Source of the DNA: Hyphomicrobium denitrificans ATCC 51888
Lineage (GTDB): Bacteria; Pseudomonadota; Alphaproteobacteria; Rhizobiales; Hyphomicrobiaceae
Direction of reading: 5' to 3'
Assembly (NCBI RefSeq): GCF_000143145.1
Contig: NC_014313.1
Coordinates: 2,232,001 to 2,296,000, forward strand
DNA length: 64,000 bases
This document shows, in pieces, positions 47,566 to 56,372 of this stretch (its first letter is position 1; every line of letters begins with the position of its first letter). The notes below the pieces were generated by a model. That model saw only the letters and a program-made list of their open reading frames with translations. It was not told the origin of the DNA and ran no database searches. The translations under genes were made by a program, and so were the position numbers.

Positions 47566-47639
47566 GCCGGTAGTTGTGCTCCTGCGGCGTCAGGACGGCA
47601 ACTCGCCCGTCCACAGCTTAAGCGGCGTCTTGAAGAAGC

Positions 47640-48071
47640 CTAAGGCTTAGCCGTGCACGTTCCCGCATACTGCGCGAACATCGGCTGGCCGAAGAGACCG
47701 AAATGGCGCGAATGCACCGCCGGATAAGTTCCGGTCGTAGCATCGCGATCATAGATGGTCGTGATGTTCAGGAAGCCTTCATTCGCGACTTCAAGGAAAG
47801 TGTTGGCGTTCAGGGCGCGCACGATCTTCAGCGCGTTCGAAGATTTGCCATCGAGGATCAGGGTTGCGGCCTGTTTGTCCAGATCGATTTGGCCGATTTC
47901 GAACTTCAGATCCTTCGGCGGTTCGGACCGGAACTTCCCGGAGTCATACGTCCAGGAATAGCCCGTACTGAAGTCGCAGGCGAAGTGCGCGGGCGTCGGC
48001 TCTTCGGCCCGCGACGGCGAACTCGCCGCACCCACGATGAGCGCCATCAGCGCCGCGCGCGCAATCGTCAT
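47640..48071 (-). CDS. Secreted hypothetical protein
   Basis: The 143-residue precursor has a signal peptide ending SPSRAEE. The mature domain is beta-rich (FACDFSTGYSWTYDSGKFRS, LKFEIGQIDLDKQAATLILD, FLNITTIYDRD) with two cysteines near its ends. It looks like a small lipocalin- or calycin-like domain, but no family is claimed. It stands 75 bases upstream of the DUF1489 gene on the same strand. Confidence 0.68.
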   Translation of the reverse strand: MTIARAALMALIVGAASSPSRAEEPTPAHFACDFSTGYSWTYDSGKFRSEPPKDLKFEIGQIDLDKQAATLILDGKSSNALKIVRALNANTFLEVANEGFLNITTIYDRDATTGTYPAVHSRHFGLFGQPMFAQYAGTCTAKP

Positions 48072-48279
48072 TCCGTGTTTCCCTCTGGAGCGACCACCGG
48101 AGGCACCGATCAGCCGGCCCTCCTGGCTTAAGATATTCTATTGAAATCAGAGGCGTGCGTGCTGCGCAAGCCTGCCGGCGCAAAAGCATCGGAAGTCAAC
48201 ATACTCCGGGTTTGCCTTCAGCCTGCCGCGGAATCATGTTCAGCCTCATAATCGGCCGCTTATTGGAGTGCGAGTGCGA

Positions 48280-48786
48280 ATGCGTTTCCTCACCTCGCTT
48301 AGCCTGATCACGCTTATCGTGCCGCTCACGCTGGCTGCGGGCGTCGGCAGCTCGTCGATCATTGCCAGCGCCTACGCGAAGAATAACATCTGGAAAGACG
48401 GCGACCACGGCGCGAGCTATCAGGCGCCGATCGAAGACAAGAAGCTCAACTGCAAGCAATTGTCGGGGCGTGTGCAGGTTCTGATCCTGCAGCTTCGCGG
48501 CTTTGACAATCGCAAGCAGGCGTCAGGCTTCTCGCGCGGCCTTCAGTCTGCGTTCTCATCGACGGTCGGAACGTCAGCCAAGGGAAGAGATCCCGACGGC
48601 CAGCATGCGGCCGATCTGCAGCGTCTGCAGGAGTATAATCAGCGCCTCGCGGCTTCGGGATGCAAAAGCTACGACCTCGATTACGAGCTGAAGCAAACCG
48701 ATCCGACCGCTTCGCCGACACCACGGATCGCGCCGCCCAAGAAGGCCAAGGCGCCCGCCGATGCGGCCAAAAAGAAGCAGCCGTGA
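48280..48786 (+). CDS. Secreted hypothetical protein with basic C-terminal tail
   Basis: About 168 residues from ATG 48280 (GTG 48274 is closer to the GGAG site and may be the true start). The signal peptide is RFLTSLSLITLIVPLTLAAG. The mature part has two cysteines (LNCKQLSGR, SGCKSYDL), a helical middle rich in Gln and Arg, and a tail PPKKAKAPADAAKKKQP. Function is unknown. Confidence 0.65.
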   Translation: MRFLTSLSLITLIVPLTLAAGVGSSSIIASAYAKNNIWKDGDHGASYQAPIEDKKLNCKQLSGRVQVLILQLRGFDNRKQASGFSRGLQSAFSSTVGTSAKGRDPDGQHAADLQRLQEYNQRLAASGCKSYDLDYELKQTDPTASPTPRIAPPKKAKAPADAAKKKQP

Positions 48787-48883
48787 CGGCACGGGCATGA
48801 CTTCGGCGCTCTGTTGGCGATCCTCAGAATAACGGTTGCCGTCCCCGGCTGGCGTTCGCCGCGTTTGGCTGTAGATTGCCGCC

Positions 48884-49375
48884 ATGACCGAACAGAACGC
48901 AGACGCGACGCCCATCGAGCGCGCAAACAATTTTCCCTGGCCGCCCGTGCTGCTGATCGTGCTGATCGCGGCGGCATCGCTCGCAACGCGCGTTTGGCCG
49001 CTTCCATGGCCGGGAATGAACGACAGCCCTGCGCATTGGATCGGCATCGGCTTCGGCGTTGCCGGCGTCGCTCTGATCGTCTGGAGCATCCGGACGCTGA
49101 CAAAAAACGGGACGACGTTTAATCCCGCTGGAACATCCAGCGCACTGGTGACCTCCGGCCCGTTCGCGCGTTTTCGCAACCCGATCTACATCGGCGACGT
49201 GCTGGTGCTGCTGGGCACGGCCGAAATTACCAAATCGGTCTGGTTCGTCGGCGCGGCTTTGATTTTTGCGATCCTGGTGACGATCCTGCAAATCATCCCG
49301 GAGGAACGTCACCTCGAACGTCAATTCGGTGACGCGTATATCGAGTATAAAGCGCGCTCACGACGCTGGATTTGA
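48884..49375 (+). CDS. Isoprenylcysteine carboxyl methyltransferase-like membrane protein
   Basis: The 163-residue protein has four hydrophobic segments and the C-terminal signature GPFARFRNPIYIGDVLVLLG and IPEERHLERQFGDAYIEYKARSRRWI of the ICMT/PEMT family. Members bind S-adenosylmethionine and methylate lipids or small molecules; the substrate here is unknown. It starts about 100 bases after the previous gene and is followed 13 bases later by another plus-strand gene. Confidence 0.85.
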   Translation: MTEQNADATPIERANNFPWPPVLLIVLIAAASLATRVWPLPWPGMNDSPAHWIGIGFGVAGVALIVWSIRTLTKNGTTFNPAGTSSALVTSGPFARFRNPIYIGDVLVLLGTAEITKSVWFVGAALIFAILVTILQIIPEERHLERQFGDAYIEYKARSRRWI

Positions 49376-49387
49376 TGCAGACCTCTG

Positions 49388-50086
49388 ATGAGCACCGACT
49401 ATGCGGAAATGGAGCGGGACTTCGTCGCCAGCCTCAAGGAGGACACCGGCCGGGACCTCGACGGCTGGATGATTGCCATCCGGCACTCGGGCCATAGCGA
49501 TCGCAACGAAATCATCGACTGGCTACGGCATCAGGGGTTTCAATTTTCGTGGGCGTCCTGGCTGGAGCGCATCCATCACAACGGCGGGCGGCTGGTCTAT
49601 GGCGACGATGCGGGCAACATTCCCCCGGCGGCACGTCCTCGGCCGCCGGAAGCAACAAGACAACTGGACCGTCGCCCATTTCACGCTGTGCCGAAGACAG
49701 CGCCGCCGGCTCCGCCGACGCCTTCAGTGAAACCCGTCGCGACCTCAAGGTCCGACATCGAACGCCTGCTTTCCGACGCCAAGGGTTTGCGTCCGCTTGC
49801 CGATCTCGTTCTGCGCGAAATCGGTCGCGCCGTTCCTGAGGCGGAGTTCAGTGCACGAAGCTCGCTGATCGTTATCGGGACACCGGCACCGTTCGCGGCT
49901 CTGCTGCCGTCGCCGAAAGCTCTCAGACTCTACGCCAATTTCGGCGCGGCCGGCATTCATCGCGCCAAGCCCGCCGATGCCGTTAACAAATCCCTATCCA
50001 CGTTTTCGGATATGCTGCTGCTCGACGATGCGCGCAGCATCGACGAGGATTTTCTTAGGTTGATCAGGATCGCGGCCCGGCTGTAA
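49388..50086 (+). CDS. DUF4287/DUF5655-like protein of unknown function
   Basis: The 232-residue protein has an N-terminal segment KEDTGRDLDGWMIAIRHSGHSDRNEIIDWLRHQG like DUF4287, a Pro/Ala linker (about 75-115), and a C-terminal domain beginning IERLLSDAKGLRPLADLVLR that resembles DUF5655. Both domains are found together in small cytoplasmic proteins of unknown role. It is probably cotranscribed with the methyltransferase-like gene 13 bases upstream. Confidence 0.7.
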   Translation: MSTDYAEMERDFVASLKEDTGRDLDGWMIAIRHSGHSDRNEIIDWLRHQGFQFSWASWLERIHHNGGRLVYGDDAGNIPPAARPRPPEATRQLDRRPFHAVPKTAPPAPPTPSVKPVATSRSDIERLLSDAKGLRPLADLVLREIGRAVPEAEFSARSSLIVIGTPAPFAALLPSPKALRLYANFGAAGIHRAKPADAVNKSLSTFSDMLLLDDARSIDEDFLRLIRIAARL

Positions 50087-50190
50087 CGTCGCCAAAACCC
50101 AGAATGCATTCGGATTTGTTGCATCGGCGACGCTGCCGCAACATTGATTTGCCAGAATTTTCAGTGCCATTGACGCCGACGGAGGCGCTC

Positions 50191-51522
50191 ATGTCGGTTC
50201 AGCGACGGCCCGCGACGGCCTTATGCCTCGCGCTTATTGCAAGTGTGGTCGTTTCAACCGCCGCGGCCGCGCAGGCGGCGAAGCGCGATGCCATCGCCGA
50301 CTGGCTGAAGGCGCGCGAAACCAACGCGCCGTCGCCGATCGATCCCTCGGTGAAGAGCGACACGCTCAGTCCGGCTGCGGCGGCCGCCAAAGCCGCGGCG
50401 CAAGATCCGCGCGACGGCGATATTCAATACGAGCAAGCCAAGGCACTGATGGCGGCAGTCGACGCCGTGCTCAAGGATGCCGCCGATTCCCGCGCGGGGG
50501 CGAGCAAGCTTCCGAGCCGCGACGAATACATCATCCCGCCGTTCTGGAAGGAAACGCGCGAAGACCGCGACACCAAGGTGCGCGATCTTCTCAATGCGGC
50601 ACTCGGGATCGTCACGAACGCGCCGGTCGTCGACGTCCAGAAGCGGCTCGATGTGCTGCGCCACAACATTCGCGACATCGATGAGCAGAACGTCAAGCTG
50701 AAGGAAAAACAGCTCGTCGCGCCCAAGGACGCGAACTTTCCCGGCGTCCTGACCGACACCGTCGACTCGATCGAAGCGCAGATCGCGGAAAACAATAAGC
50801 GCATCGCCGCAAACCGCGCCGAGATCAAGAAGGAAAAGGGCGAGATCGCCGCGGCCCTCAAGGCGGCGGGCATCGAATTGCAGCCCGAGCAAGTCGATCT
50901 GCTGCTCGACAGCGTGCTCTCGGGCGATCTCATCCGTCTCGTCGCCGTCTTCAACGCCGCCAAGATGATCGACGGGCAGCTGGCGAAGCTCATCGGCTCG
51001 ACGGGCGACAACATGGGCGCGGCGCGGCGTTATTTTGCGATGCATGCGGCGCTTTTCGCGATGCTCGTGCAGGCGCAGGACGCGACGATCGCCAAGATCG
51101 ACACGCAGTATCTGCCGAAGCTCGAAGCCATCATTTCAGATATCGCGGCGGCGCGGCGGCGGACGGCCGATCTGCTCAAGGCCGAGAATCGCCCGGACCA
51201 GCAGCGGGCGCTCGAATCGAATCGCGACAGCCAGAAGATCGCCGACTCGGCCGCACAGAGCTATCGCCGCTATCTGCAGCAACAGCGCGAGCAGATCGCG
51301 AAGGCGCGGCTCAAGGCATCGCATGACCTGAAAATCGCGGATAATACGTATGAAACCGTCGAAGCCAGCGTGCAGCTTCGCGATCTGATGCGCGAAAGCT
51401 CGACGTCGTTCGAGGCGATTCAGAAGCTCGAATCGCCGAGCCTCGATCAGATTTTCAAGAACGAGGAACTGCGGAAGGAGTTCGAGGACCTGACGCGCAA
51501 GCTCGATGCTCCGGCGAGCTGA
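50191..51522 (+). CDS. Secreted coiled-coil protein of unknown function
   Basis: The ~443-residue precursor starts at ATG 50191 (GGAGG five bases upstream), with a signal peptide ending TAAAAQA. The mature protein is almost wholly helical, with long heptad stretches (DVQKRLDVLRHNIRDIDEQN, IEAQIAENNKRIAANRAEIK, SYRRYLQQQREQIAKARLKA). It may be a periplasmic scaffold or spacer. No family was recognised. Confidence 0.7.
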   Translation: MSVQRRPATALCLALIASVVVSTAAAAQAAKRDAIADWLKARETNAPSPIDPSVKSDTLSPAAAAAKAAAQDPRDGDIQYEQAKALMAAVDAVLKDAADSRAGASKLPSRDEYIIPPFWKETREDRDTKVRDLLNAALGIVTNAPVVDVQKRLDVLRHNIRDIDEQNVKLKEKQLVAPKDANFPGVLTDTVDSIEAQIAENNKRIAANRAEIKKEKGEIAAALKAAGIELQPEQVDLLLDSVLSGDLIRLVAVFNAAKMIDGQLAKLIGSTGDNMGAARRYFAMHAALFAMLVQAQDATIAKIDTQYLPKLEAIISDIAAARRRTADLLKAENRPDQQRALESNRDSQKIADSAAQSYRRYLQQQREQIAKARLKASHDLKIADNTYETVEASVQLRDLMRESSTSFEAIQKLESPSLDQIFKNEELRKEFEDLTRKLDAPAS

Positions 51523-51629
51523 ACGCGCTATCAACAGGTGCCCGTTCGCCGGACTTCTGTTTGCGACGCGGATCGACTATGTTCCGCGCGAGAACTAGTG
51601 CGACAGCTCCGAAAGTGAGCACTCCTATA

Positions 51630-52589
51630 ATGATATTTCACGGACGCATCCCCGAGAGCGCCGCGGCGACCAAGACGTTTGACGCGCTTCGCATCGAGGG
51701 CCGCGTTCTGACCACGCCGTCGCGCACCATTCCGATTGCGAACATCGCGAGCGTCTCCGTCGGCACCCACGTCAGACAAAAGCCGACACTTCTTTATTGG
51801 GGCCTCGCCGCGCTCTTCCTGGTGATGACATTCGGATCGATGCGCCCGGATCTGTCGTTCGGCCCGCTCTCGCCGACCGGCGCTACCGTGCTCCTCGGCT
51901 TCATCACGCTCGCCTTCGCGGCGCTGGCGCTGAAGCCGCAAGACAAGACGCCCTATCTGCTCATCTCGTCGAATGATGGGGTTTTGTCTCGCTTCACCGC
52001 GCCCGATAGCGCGATCCTTGACGAAGTTCGCGGCATCCTGACCGAGAAGATCAATCGCGGAGACGACTCGATCGCGTTCTCGATCGATTTCGAAAATGGG
52101 CAGATCGAGAGCCTTGCGGGAGGCAAAAGCCTGCCGCCGCAGCGCGCTCAGAACGGCGCGGGCCATGCGCAAGCTGCCGTCGCCGCGCCCAATGAACGGG
52201 TTGCGCAACAGCACGACGTTCCCCGGACTCGGCCACCTGCGACCGATGCTCAGCGAAGCGCGCCGCGACAGGTCCGCACCCAGCCCGCTCTTCCCTCGCC
52301 CTCTAACGGCGCCGCGTCTCCGCCAGCAAGCGCGTTCGTCGACTACAGCACCGTGCTTTCCGCGATCGTCGAGATGCACCGCTTCTATGCGCGCCAGCCC
52401 AATACGCAACATCTCGAACAGCGGCTCTCAGAGCTTGAGCTATTGATGCGCGCCGGAACTCCGACGCCGACGCAGAAGGCGCGGCTGCGCGAGCTTTCCA
52501 ACGACATGTCGCAGATCCTGCAAGCCTATCCGCAAGCGGTCGAACTCTTCGACCACATCGGAAGCATGCTTCCCGCTGGGCATCACTAG
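51630..52589 (+). CDS. Membrane protein with central disordered region, unknown function
   Basis: About 319 residues. The start is uncertain between ATG 51579 and ATG 51630; the second begins MIFHGRIPESAAATKTFDAL, where recognisable order begins. It has an N-terminal small beta domain (RTIPIANIASVSVGTH), two membrane helices (about 60-100), a cytoplasmic beta domain, a Pro/Gln/Ala-rich region and a C-terminal helical part. The N-terminal plan resembles DUF6232-like proteins. The stop overlaps the GNAT gene by four bases tail to tail. Confidence 0.65.
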   Translation: MIFHGRIPESAAATKTFDALRIEGRVLTTPSRTIPIANIASVSVGTHVRQKPTLLYWGLAALFLVMTFGSMRPDLSFGPLSPTGATVLLGFITLAFAALALKPQDKTPYLLISSNDGVLSRFTAPDSAILDEVRGILTEKINRGDDSIAFSIDFENGQIESLAGGKSLPPQRAQNGAGHAQAAVAAPNERVAQQHDVPRTRPPATDAQRSAPRQVRTQPALPSPSNGAASPPASAFVDYSTVLSAIVEMHRFYARQPNTQHLEQRLSELELLMRAGTPTPTQKARLRELSNDMSQILQAYPQAVELFDHIGSMLPAGHH

Positions 52590-53047
52590 CGGCGGTACTG
52601 GACGAATTCAGTCAGCGATCCGAGGCGATCATAAAGCGTGCGAGCGGTCGCGTTCTTCGCTTGCGTCGCCCAGTATGTCCGCGATGCGCCGCGCCGGTCG
52701 GCCTCTGCATAGACCGCCTCGATCAACGCCCGCCCGACGCCTTTTCCGCGCGCATCCGGCGCGACGAACAAGTCTTCCAGATAGCAATACCAGTCGCGTG
52801 CCCAGGTCGATCGATGGAAGACCAGGTTGACGATGCCGAGGGCATGGCCGTTTGCGATCGCGATGAGCGCGATCATGTTGTCCTCCTGCGCCAGCAAACG
52901 CTGCCACGTGGTCTCGATCACGTCCTCCGGAACATCCTCTTCGTAGAACGTGATGTAATCGCGAAACAGGCGAAGCCACTCCGCATGGTCATCTGCGGTG
53001 ACGGCGCGAACTTCGATTGTCGCGGAGCCGGTGTCGATGTTGGCCAT
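52586..53047 (-). CDS. GNAT-family N-acetyltransferase
   Basis: The 153-residue protein shows the acetyl-CoA-binding motif LFVAPDARGKGVGRALIEAV (R/Q-x2-G-x-G/A) and the following KNATARTLYDRLGSLTEF helix. The acceptor substrate cannot be told; the family modifies amines on proteins, antibiotics or small molecules. It stands alone between convergent and divergent neighbours. Confidence 0.88.
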   Translation of the reverse strand: MANIDTGSATIEVRAVTADDHAEWLRLFRDYITFYEEDVPEDVIETTWQRLLAQEDNMIALIAIANGHALGIVNLVFHRSTWARDWYCYLEDLFVAPDARGKGVGRALIEAVYAEADRRGASRTYWATQAKNATARTLYDRLGSLTEFVQYRR

Positions 53048-53293
53048 TTGTTTTATCGTCCCTCGTCAATATGACAGCGCCCAACGCCTGCCCTGCGCGG
53101 GTGCACAGCCTGGGCCTTCAGATGCGGCGGGGCGTCGCGCAAACGGCGCAAATCCTCCATAAACCGCGACGGATCGCGGCTATTGGGTCACAGGGAGCGG
53201 GCCGATAGCCGCGAGTGAGCCGCGCATTTGTTGAACGTTCATAATCACCCCCCTACAAATCCCCGGTTAGAACCGGAAAACAAGTAGGAACTC

Positions 53294-54358
53294 ATGCGGC
53301 ACGCTTCTCTGCCCGTCATCGCTGTTGCTGCGCTGCTGTCGCTGGCTGCCACAGCTCCGCTTCATGCTGAGATCGAAGCCGGCGGCGCGGTCAAAGCCGA
53401 CACGTGCGCGGACGATGGGAAGACGCTCGGCGTGTCTCGCACGATCGAGATCGATACCGCTGGCGGACCTGCGATCGGTGGCGATCAGAAGCGCGCGTTG
53501 CAGCTTCTGAACGACGGCGAAGTCGTTCTGACGTTCGACGACGGCCCGATGAAATCCCGCACGCGAGCCATTTTGAAAGCGCTCGCCGACCAGTGCACGA
53601 AGGCGACTTTCTTCATGGTCGGACAGATGGCGCTCTCGGACCCCGCGATGGTTCGCGAGGTCGCCGCCGGTGGAAACACGATCGGCAGCCACACGTGGTC
53701 GCATCGGAACATGCGGTTCGCCAATACCAAGGCGATCGACCAGCAGATCGAAAGCGCCATCTCGATGGTGACGAAAGCCAATGGAGCGCCGATTTCTCCG
53801 CTGTTCCGGTTTCCCTACCTGAGCTCGAGCCGCCAGGCGGAAGCGTATCTCAGGAACCGGAACATCGCCGCGGTCTGGGTCGACGTCGACTCGAAGGACT
53901 ACCTGACGCGTAATCCCGAGGTCGTCAAAAACCGCATTCTCGCGCAGCTCGCGACGAGCAAGAAGGGCATCATCCTGATGCACGACATTCACGCTTGGAC
54001 CGCAAAGATGCTGCCGGGCCTGCTTGCCGCGCTTCACGAAAAAGGATTCAAGGTCGTCCACCTCGTCGCGAAGGCGCCGGTCGATACGATCGCCTCCTAC
54101 GATGCCGCTGCAGAAAAGGCGATCGCATCGAAGACCGCTGCAAAGGCCGCCGATCCGACGGCGGAGCGTTCACTCGTCTGGTCGATGACGCCGGCTCCCG
54201 ACGCGAAGCATAAGGCGCGAGCTGTTAAGAAGGTTCAGGGCAAACCGGCAATCGTTGACGGCGTGCCGGCGACCGCGCCTTCGTCTCAGGGCAAGACGCG
54301 CGCGCCAGCGGCTGCGAAAGACGAAACACCGTTCTGGCAGTTCAATCTGTTCAACTGA
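53294..54358 (+). CDS. Polysaccharide deacetylase family protein
   Basis: The 354-residue precursor has a signal peptide ending APLHAE and a NodB-homology domain (about 75-255). Catalytic motif 1 is VLTFDDGPM and motif 2 is SHTWSHRNM (His-x3-His), with FRFPYLSSS as motif 3 and LMHDIHAWT near the end. It should remove acetyl groups from an N-acetylated glycan such as peptidoglycan or exopolysaccharide. The C-terminal ~90 residues are basic and probably unfolded. Confidence 0.9.
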   Translation: MRHASLPVIAVAALLSLAATAPLHAEIEAGGAVKADTCADDGKTLGVSRTIEIDTAGGPAIGGDQKRALQLLNDGEVVLTFDDGPMKSRTRAILKALADQCTKATFFMVGQMALSDPAMVREVAAGGNTIGSHTWSHRNMRFANTKAIDQQIESAISMVTKANGAPISPLFRFPYLSSSRQAEAYLRNRNIAAVWVDVDSKDYLTRNPEVVKNRILAQLATSKKGIILMHDIHAWTAKMLPGLLAALHEKGFKVVHLVAKAPVDTIASYDAAAEKAIASKTAAKAADPTAERSLVWSMTPAPDAKHKARAVKKVQGKPAIVDGVPATAPSSQGKTRAPAAAKDETPFWQFNLFN

Positions 54359-54596
54359 GCAGCTGTCGCCGCGCAGAGTCGTGGTGCGAGCCGCCTCGGT
54401 GAAGGCGCTCGCGCTCTGGCCGAATTCTTGAAGACAAGCAAACGCCAGCTACGCCCCGCGCTTTCGGCGCGAGCGGCTTCCTGCGCGAGTCGCGCTATCG
54501 GCGGCGTTGCGAGCGCGCCTCGGCGTCGTCCCTGTTAAGGGCTTTTGAACCTGGAAGGCGGGGGCTTCCGGGATGACCATTGGCTGGCGAGCCAAA

Positions 54597-54683
54597 TGGT
54601 GCGGTTGAAAGGACTCGAACCTTCACGCCGTTTCCAGCGCTACCACCTCAAGGTAGTGCGTCTACCAATTCCGCCACAACCGC
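54597..54683 (-). tRNA. tRNA-Leu(GAG)
   Basis: The minus strand folds as a class II tRNA: acceptor GCGGTTG / CAACCGC, D-loop GGCGGAATTGGTAGACGC, anticodon stem ACTACC-TTGAGGT-GGTAG with anticodon GAG, a variable arm, T-loop GGTTCGAGTCC and an encoded CCA. It stands alone in an untranslated region, with no mobile element or integrase next to it. Confidence 0.97.
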
Positions 54684-54933
54684 AGACCGGGCCTGACGCC
54701 CGGGTATCGCGAGTTTCAGAACCGCCGAAGCGATCCCAACTGCGAAGACGCCCGACGTAACAGAGCGATCTGACGAACGCAAGCGCCAGATTGGCTCTAT
54801 CGGCATTCCCGATCATATGGGCCGAAAAACAGGAAGCGCGATCAGAGCACGCGGGACCTTCGGCGCACGCATTCGATCAGGCGAGACCAAAGCAGGCTTT
54901 GCGAAAGCGCACGTGCTGCCATACATAATAACT

Positions 54934-55662
54934 ATGTTTTCCGGCGATTCCCGCGCTGTTTCAGGTTCCGCGCCCGCGGTCGATTGGGCGATCAGCGATC
55001 GGCCGGTCGAATATCCATTCGCGATCGAGGCGATGCGCGCCAGAGCTGCGTCAATCCGCGACAACGGGTCTCCCGAACTGGTTTGGCTCCTGGAGCATCC
55101 GGCGCTCTACACGGGCGGTACGGGAGCGAAAGACGACGACCTGCTCAATCCATCGGCGCTGCCGATCTTTCGCACCGGACGCGGCGGGCAGTTCACCTAT
55201 CATGGGCCCGGGCAACGGGTCGTCTATGTGATGCTCGACCTCAAAGCGCGAGGGGGCGACATCCGAGCCTTCGTCACTCAGCTCGAAGCCTGGATCATCG
55301 GCACGCTGGCTCAATTCAACGTCAAGGGTGAGACGCGGCGGGATCGCGTCGGCGTCTGGGTCAGGCGGCCTTCAGCGAGCGGAAATTCCGAAGACAAGAT
55401 CGCCGCGATCGGGCTGCGCGTCAGCCGCGGGGTCACGACGCATGGCTTGAGCATAAATGTCGATCCGGATCTCTCCCACTATGGCGGGATCGTTCCGTGC
55501 GGGATTCGCGACTTCGGCGTCACCAGTCTTGCGAACCTCGGCCTGCCGGTCACGCCGTATGATGTCGACGTTGCGCTTCGCACGAATTTCGAGCGCACAT
55601 TCGGAGCGACGAAGCGTGCCGCGCCGCCGGCTCCGGGTGTTGAACCCGTTCCCGTGAAGTGA
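54934..55662 (+). CDS. lipB: Octanoyl-[acyl-carrier-protein] transferase
   Basis: LipB moves octanoate from ACP to lipoyl domains in lipoate synthesis. The ~242-residue protein starts at ATG 54934 and has the family motifs [39 protein letters not shown], the lysine of [20 protein letters not shown] and the catalytic cysteine in [15 protein letters not shown]. Longer upstream frame extensions to 54817 lack family similarity. It stands alone. Confidence 0.95.
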   Translation: MFSGDSRAVSGSAPAVDWAISDRPVEYPFAIEAMRARAASIRDNGSPELVWLLEHPALYTGGTGAKDDDLLNPSALPIFRTGRGGQFTYHGPGQRVVYVMLDLKARGGDIRAFVTQLEAWIIGTLAQFNVKGETRRDRVGVWVRRPSASGNSEDKIAAIGLRVSRGVTTHGLSINVDPDLSHYGGIVPCGIRDFGVTSLANLGLPVTPYDVDVALRTNFERTFGATKRAAPPAPGVEPVPVK

Positions 55663-55691
55663 CGACTAAGTTTCTGACCTGAAAAAGAAAA

Positions 55692-55722
55692 GGCGCCTGT
55701 ATCCTGAGGGGATACAAGCGCC
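55692..55722 (-). terminator. Intrinsic terminator of the gene at 55748
   Basis: GGCGCC-TGTATCC pairs with GGATACA-AGCGCC. The left flank GAAAAAGAAAA gives a T-rich tail on the minus strand, 26 bases beyond the stop. Confidence 0.8.
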
Positions 55723-55747
55723 GGATGCACGTGCCGCAATCAAATCT

Positions 55748-56122
55748 CTAGTTACTTCGCTCTCCGTTGGTCGTGTCGCTGCCACCGGTCGGCGCTACCT
55801 CGACTTTCGAAGAATCATAATAGAGAAATCCACCTTCGACCGAGACGCTTTCCGAGCCATGAAGCTCGTACTCGTCTTTCGAATTGTCGTTGAGGCGGAT
55901 GATGCAGCCCTTCCGACAGACCCCATCGATCATCTTGCCGGACGGCAAAAACTCGTCTTGGCGAGAGGGCCCCTCAGTGATCGTGATTTTGACGTCCTTA
56001 TCACTGCGGTTGGTGATCGTGGCTGCGGTAGCAGCCGAGGTCATAAGAAGAGCTGCGATCGTGCAAACCGTATGAGTTGGAAATTCGATACGGCCGCTTC
56101 TACGATCACGGCAAAAAGTCAT
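55748..56122 (-). CDS. Secreted hypothetical protein
   Basis: The 124-residue precursor has a long N-region and a signal peptide ending SAATAAT. The mature part is beta-rich: ITNRSDKDVKITITEG, DEFLPSGKMI, CRKGCIIRLNDNSKDEYELH and SVEGGFLYYDSS, with two cysteines four apart (CRKGC). Its ATG follows directly on the stop codon of the small Lys/Ala-rich ORF (TAAATG), so translation is probably coupled. Function is unknown. Confidence 0.7.
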   Translation of the reverse strand: MTFCRDRRSGRIEFPTHTVCTIAALLMTSAATAATITNRSDKDVKITITEGPSRQDEFLPSGKMIDGVCRKGCIIRLNDNSKDEYELHGSESVSVEGGFLYYDSSKVEVAPTGGSDTTNGERSN

Positions 56123-56194
56123 TTACTTCTTTTTCTTCTTAGCTGCCTTTTTGGCAGGAGCTTTCTTGGCGGCTTTCTTTGCAGCTTTAGCCAT
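56123..56194 (-). CDS. 23-residue lysine/alanine-rich peptide, histone H1-tail-like
   Basis: A 24-codon ORF reads MAKAAKKAAKKAPAKK followed by AAKKKKK. Its composition, nearly all Lys and Ala with one Pro, matches the basic tails of bacterial histone H1-like and AlgP/HU-tail proteins that bind DNA. AAGGA lies eleven bases before the ATG. The stop codon abuts the next ATG (TAAATG). It is far shorter than known family members and may be a stand-alone nucleic-acid-binding peptide or a leader of the downstream gene. Confidence 0.6.
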   Translation of the reverse strand: MAKAAKKAAKKAPAKKAAKKKKK

Positions 56195-56222
56195 TGTGGA
56201 TCGTCCTTCCGTTTTGATCGTT

Positions 56223-56330
56223 GACAGACGCGTGCGTCTGTCGACCCGACTCGAGTCGAGTCATTTTCGACATTGATAAACTTCAAGACGTTGCACAAAC
56301 GAAATTTGATGTTTGGTGATATCGAAAATG
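56223..56330. promoter_or_regulatory. Palindrome and inverted repeat between divergent genes
   Basis: GACAGACGC-GT-GCGTCTGTC at 56223-56242 is a perfect 9-bp inverted repeat with a two-base spacer, 29 bases before the Lys/Ala-rich ORF. CATTTTCGA at 56262-56270 and TCGAAAATG at 56322-56330 form a second, wider inverted repeat 43 bases before the LysR ATG. Both are candidate operators for the adjacent LysR regulator; neither matches a named consensus. Confidence 0.5.
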
Positions 56331-56372
56331 TCGATAGATGAGTTTTTATCGCAGAGGTGAAGTTCGAAGCCG

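Noticed and set aside
54597-54683. tRNA-Leu as an integration site for a genomic island
   Set aside because: No integrase, no repeated tRNA end and no compositional change were seen beside it.
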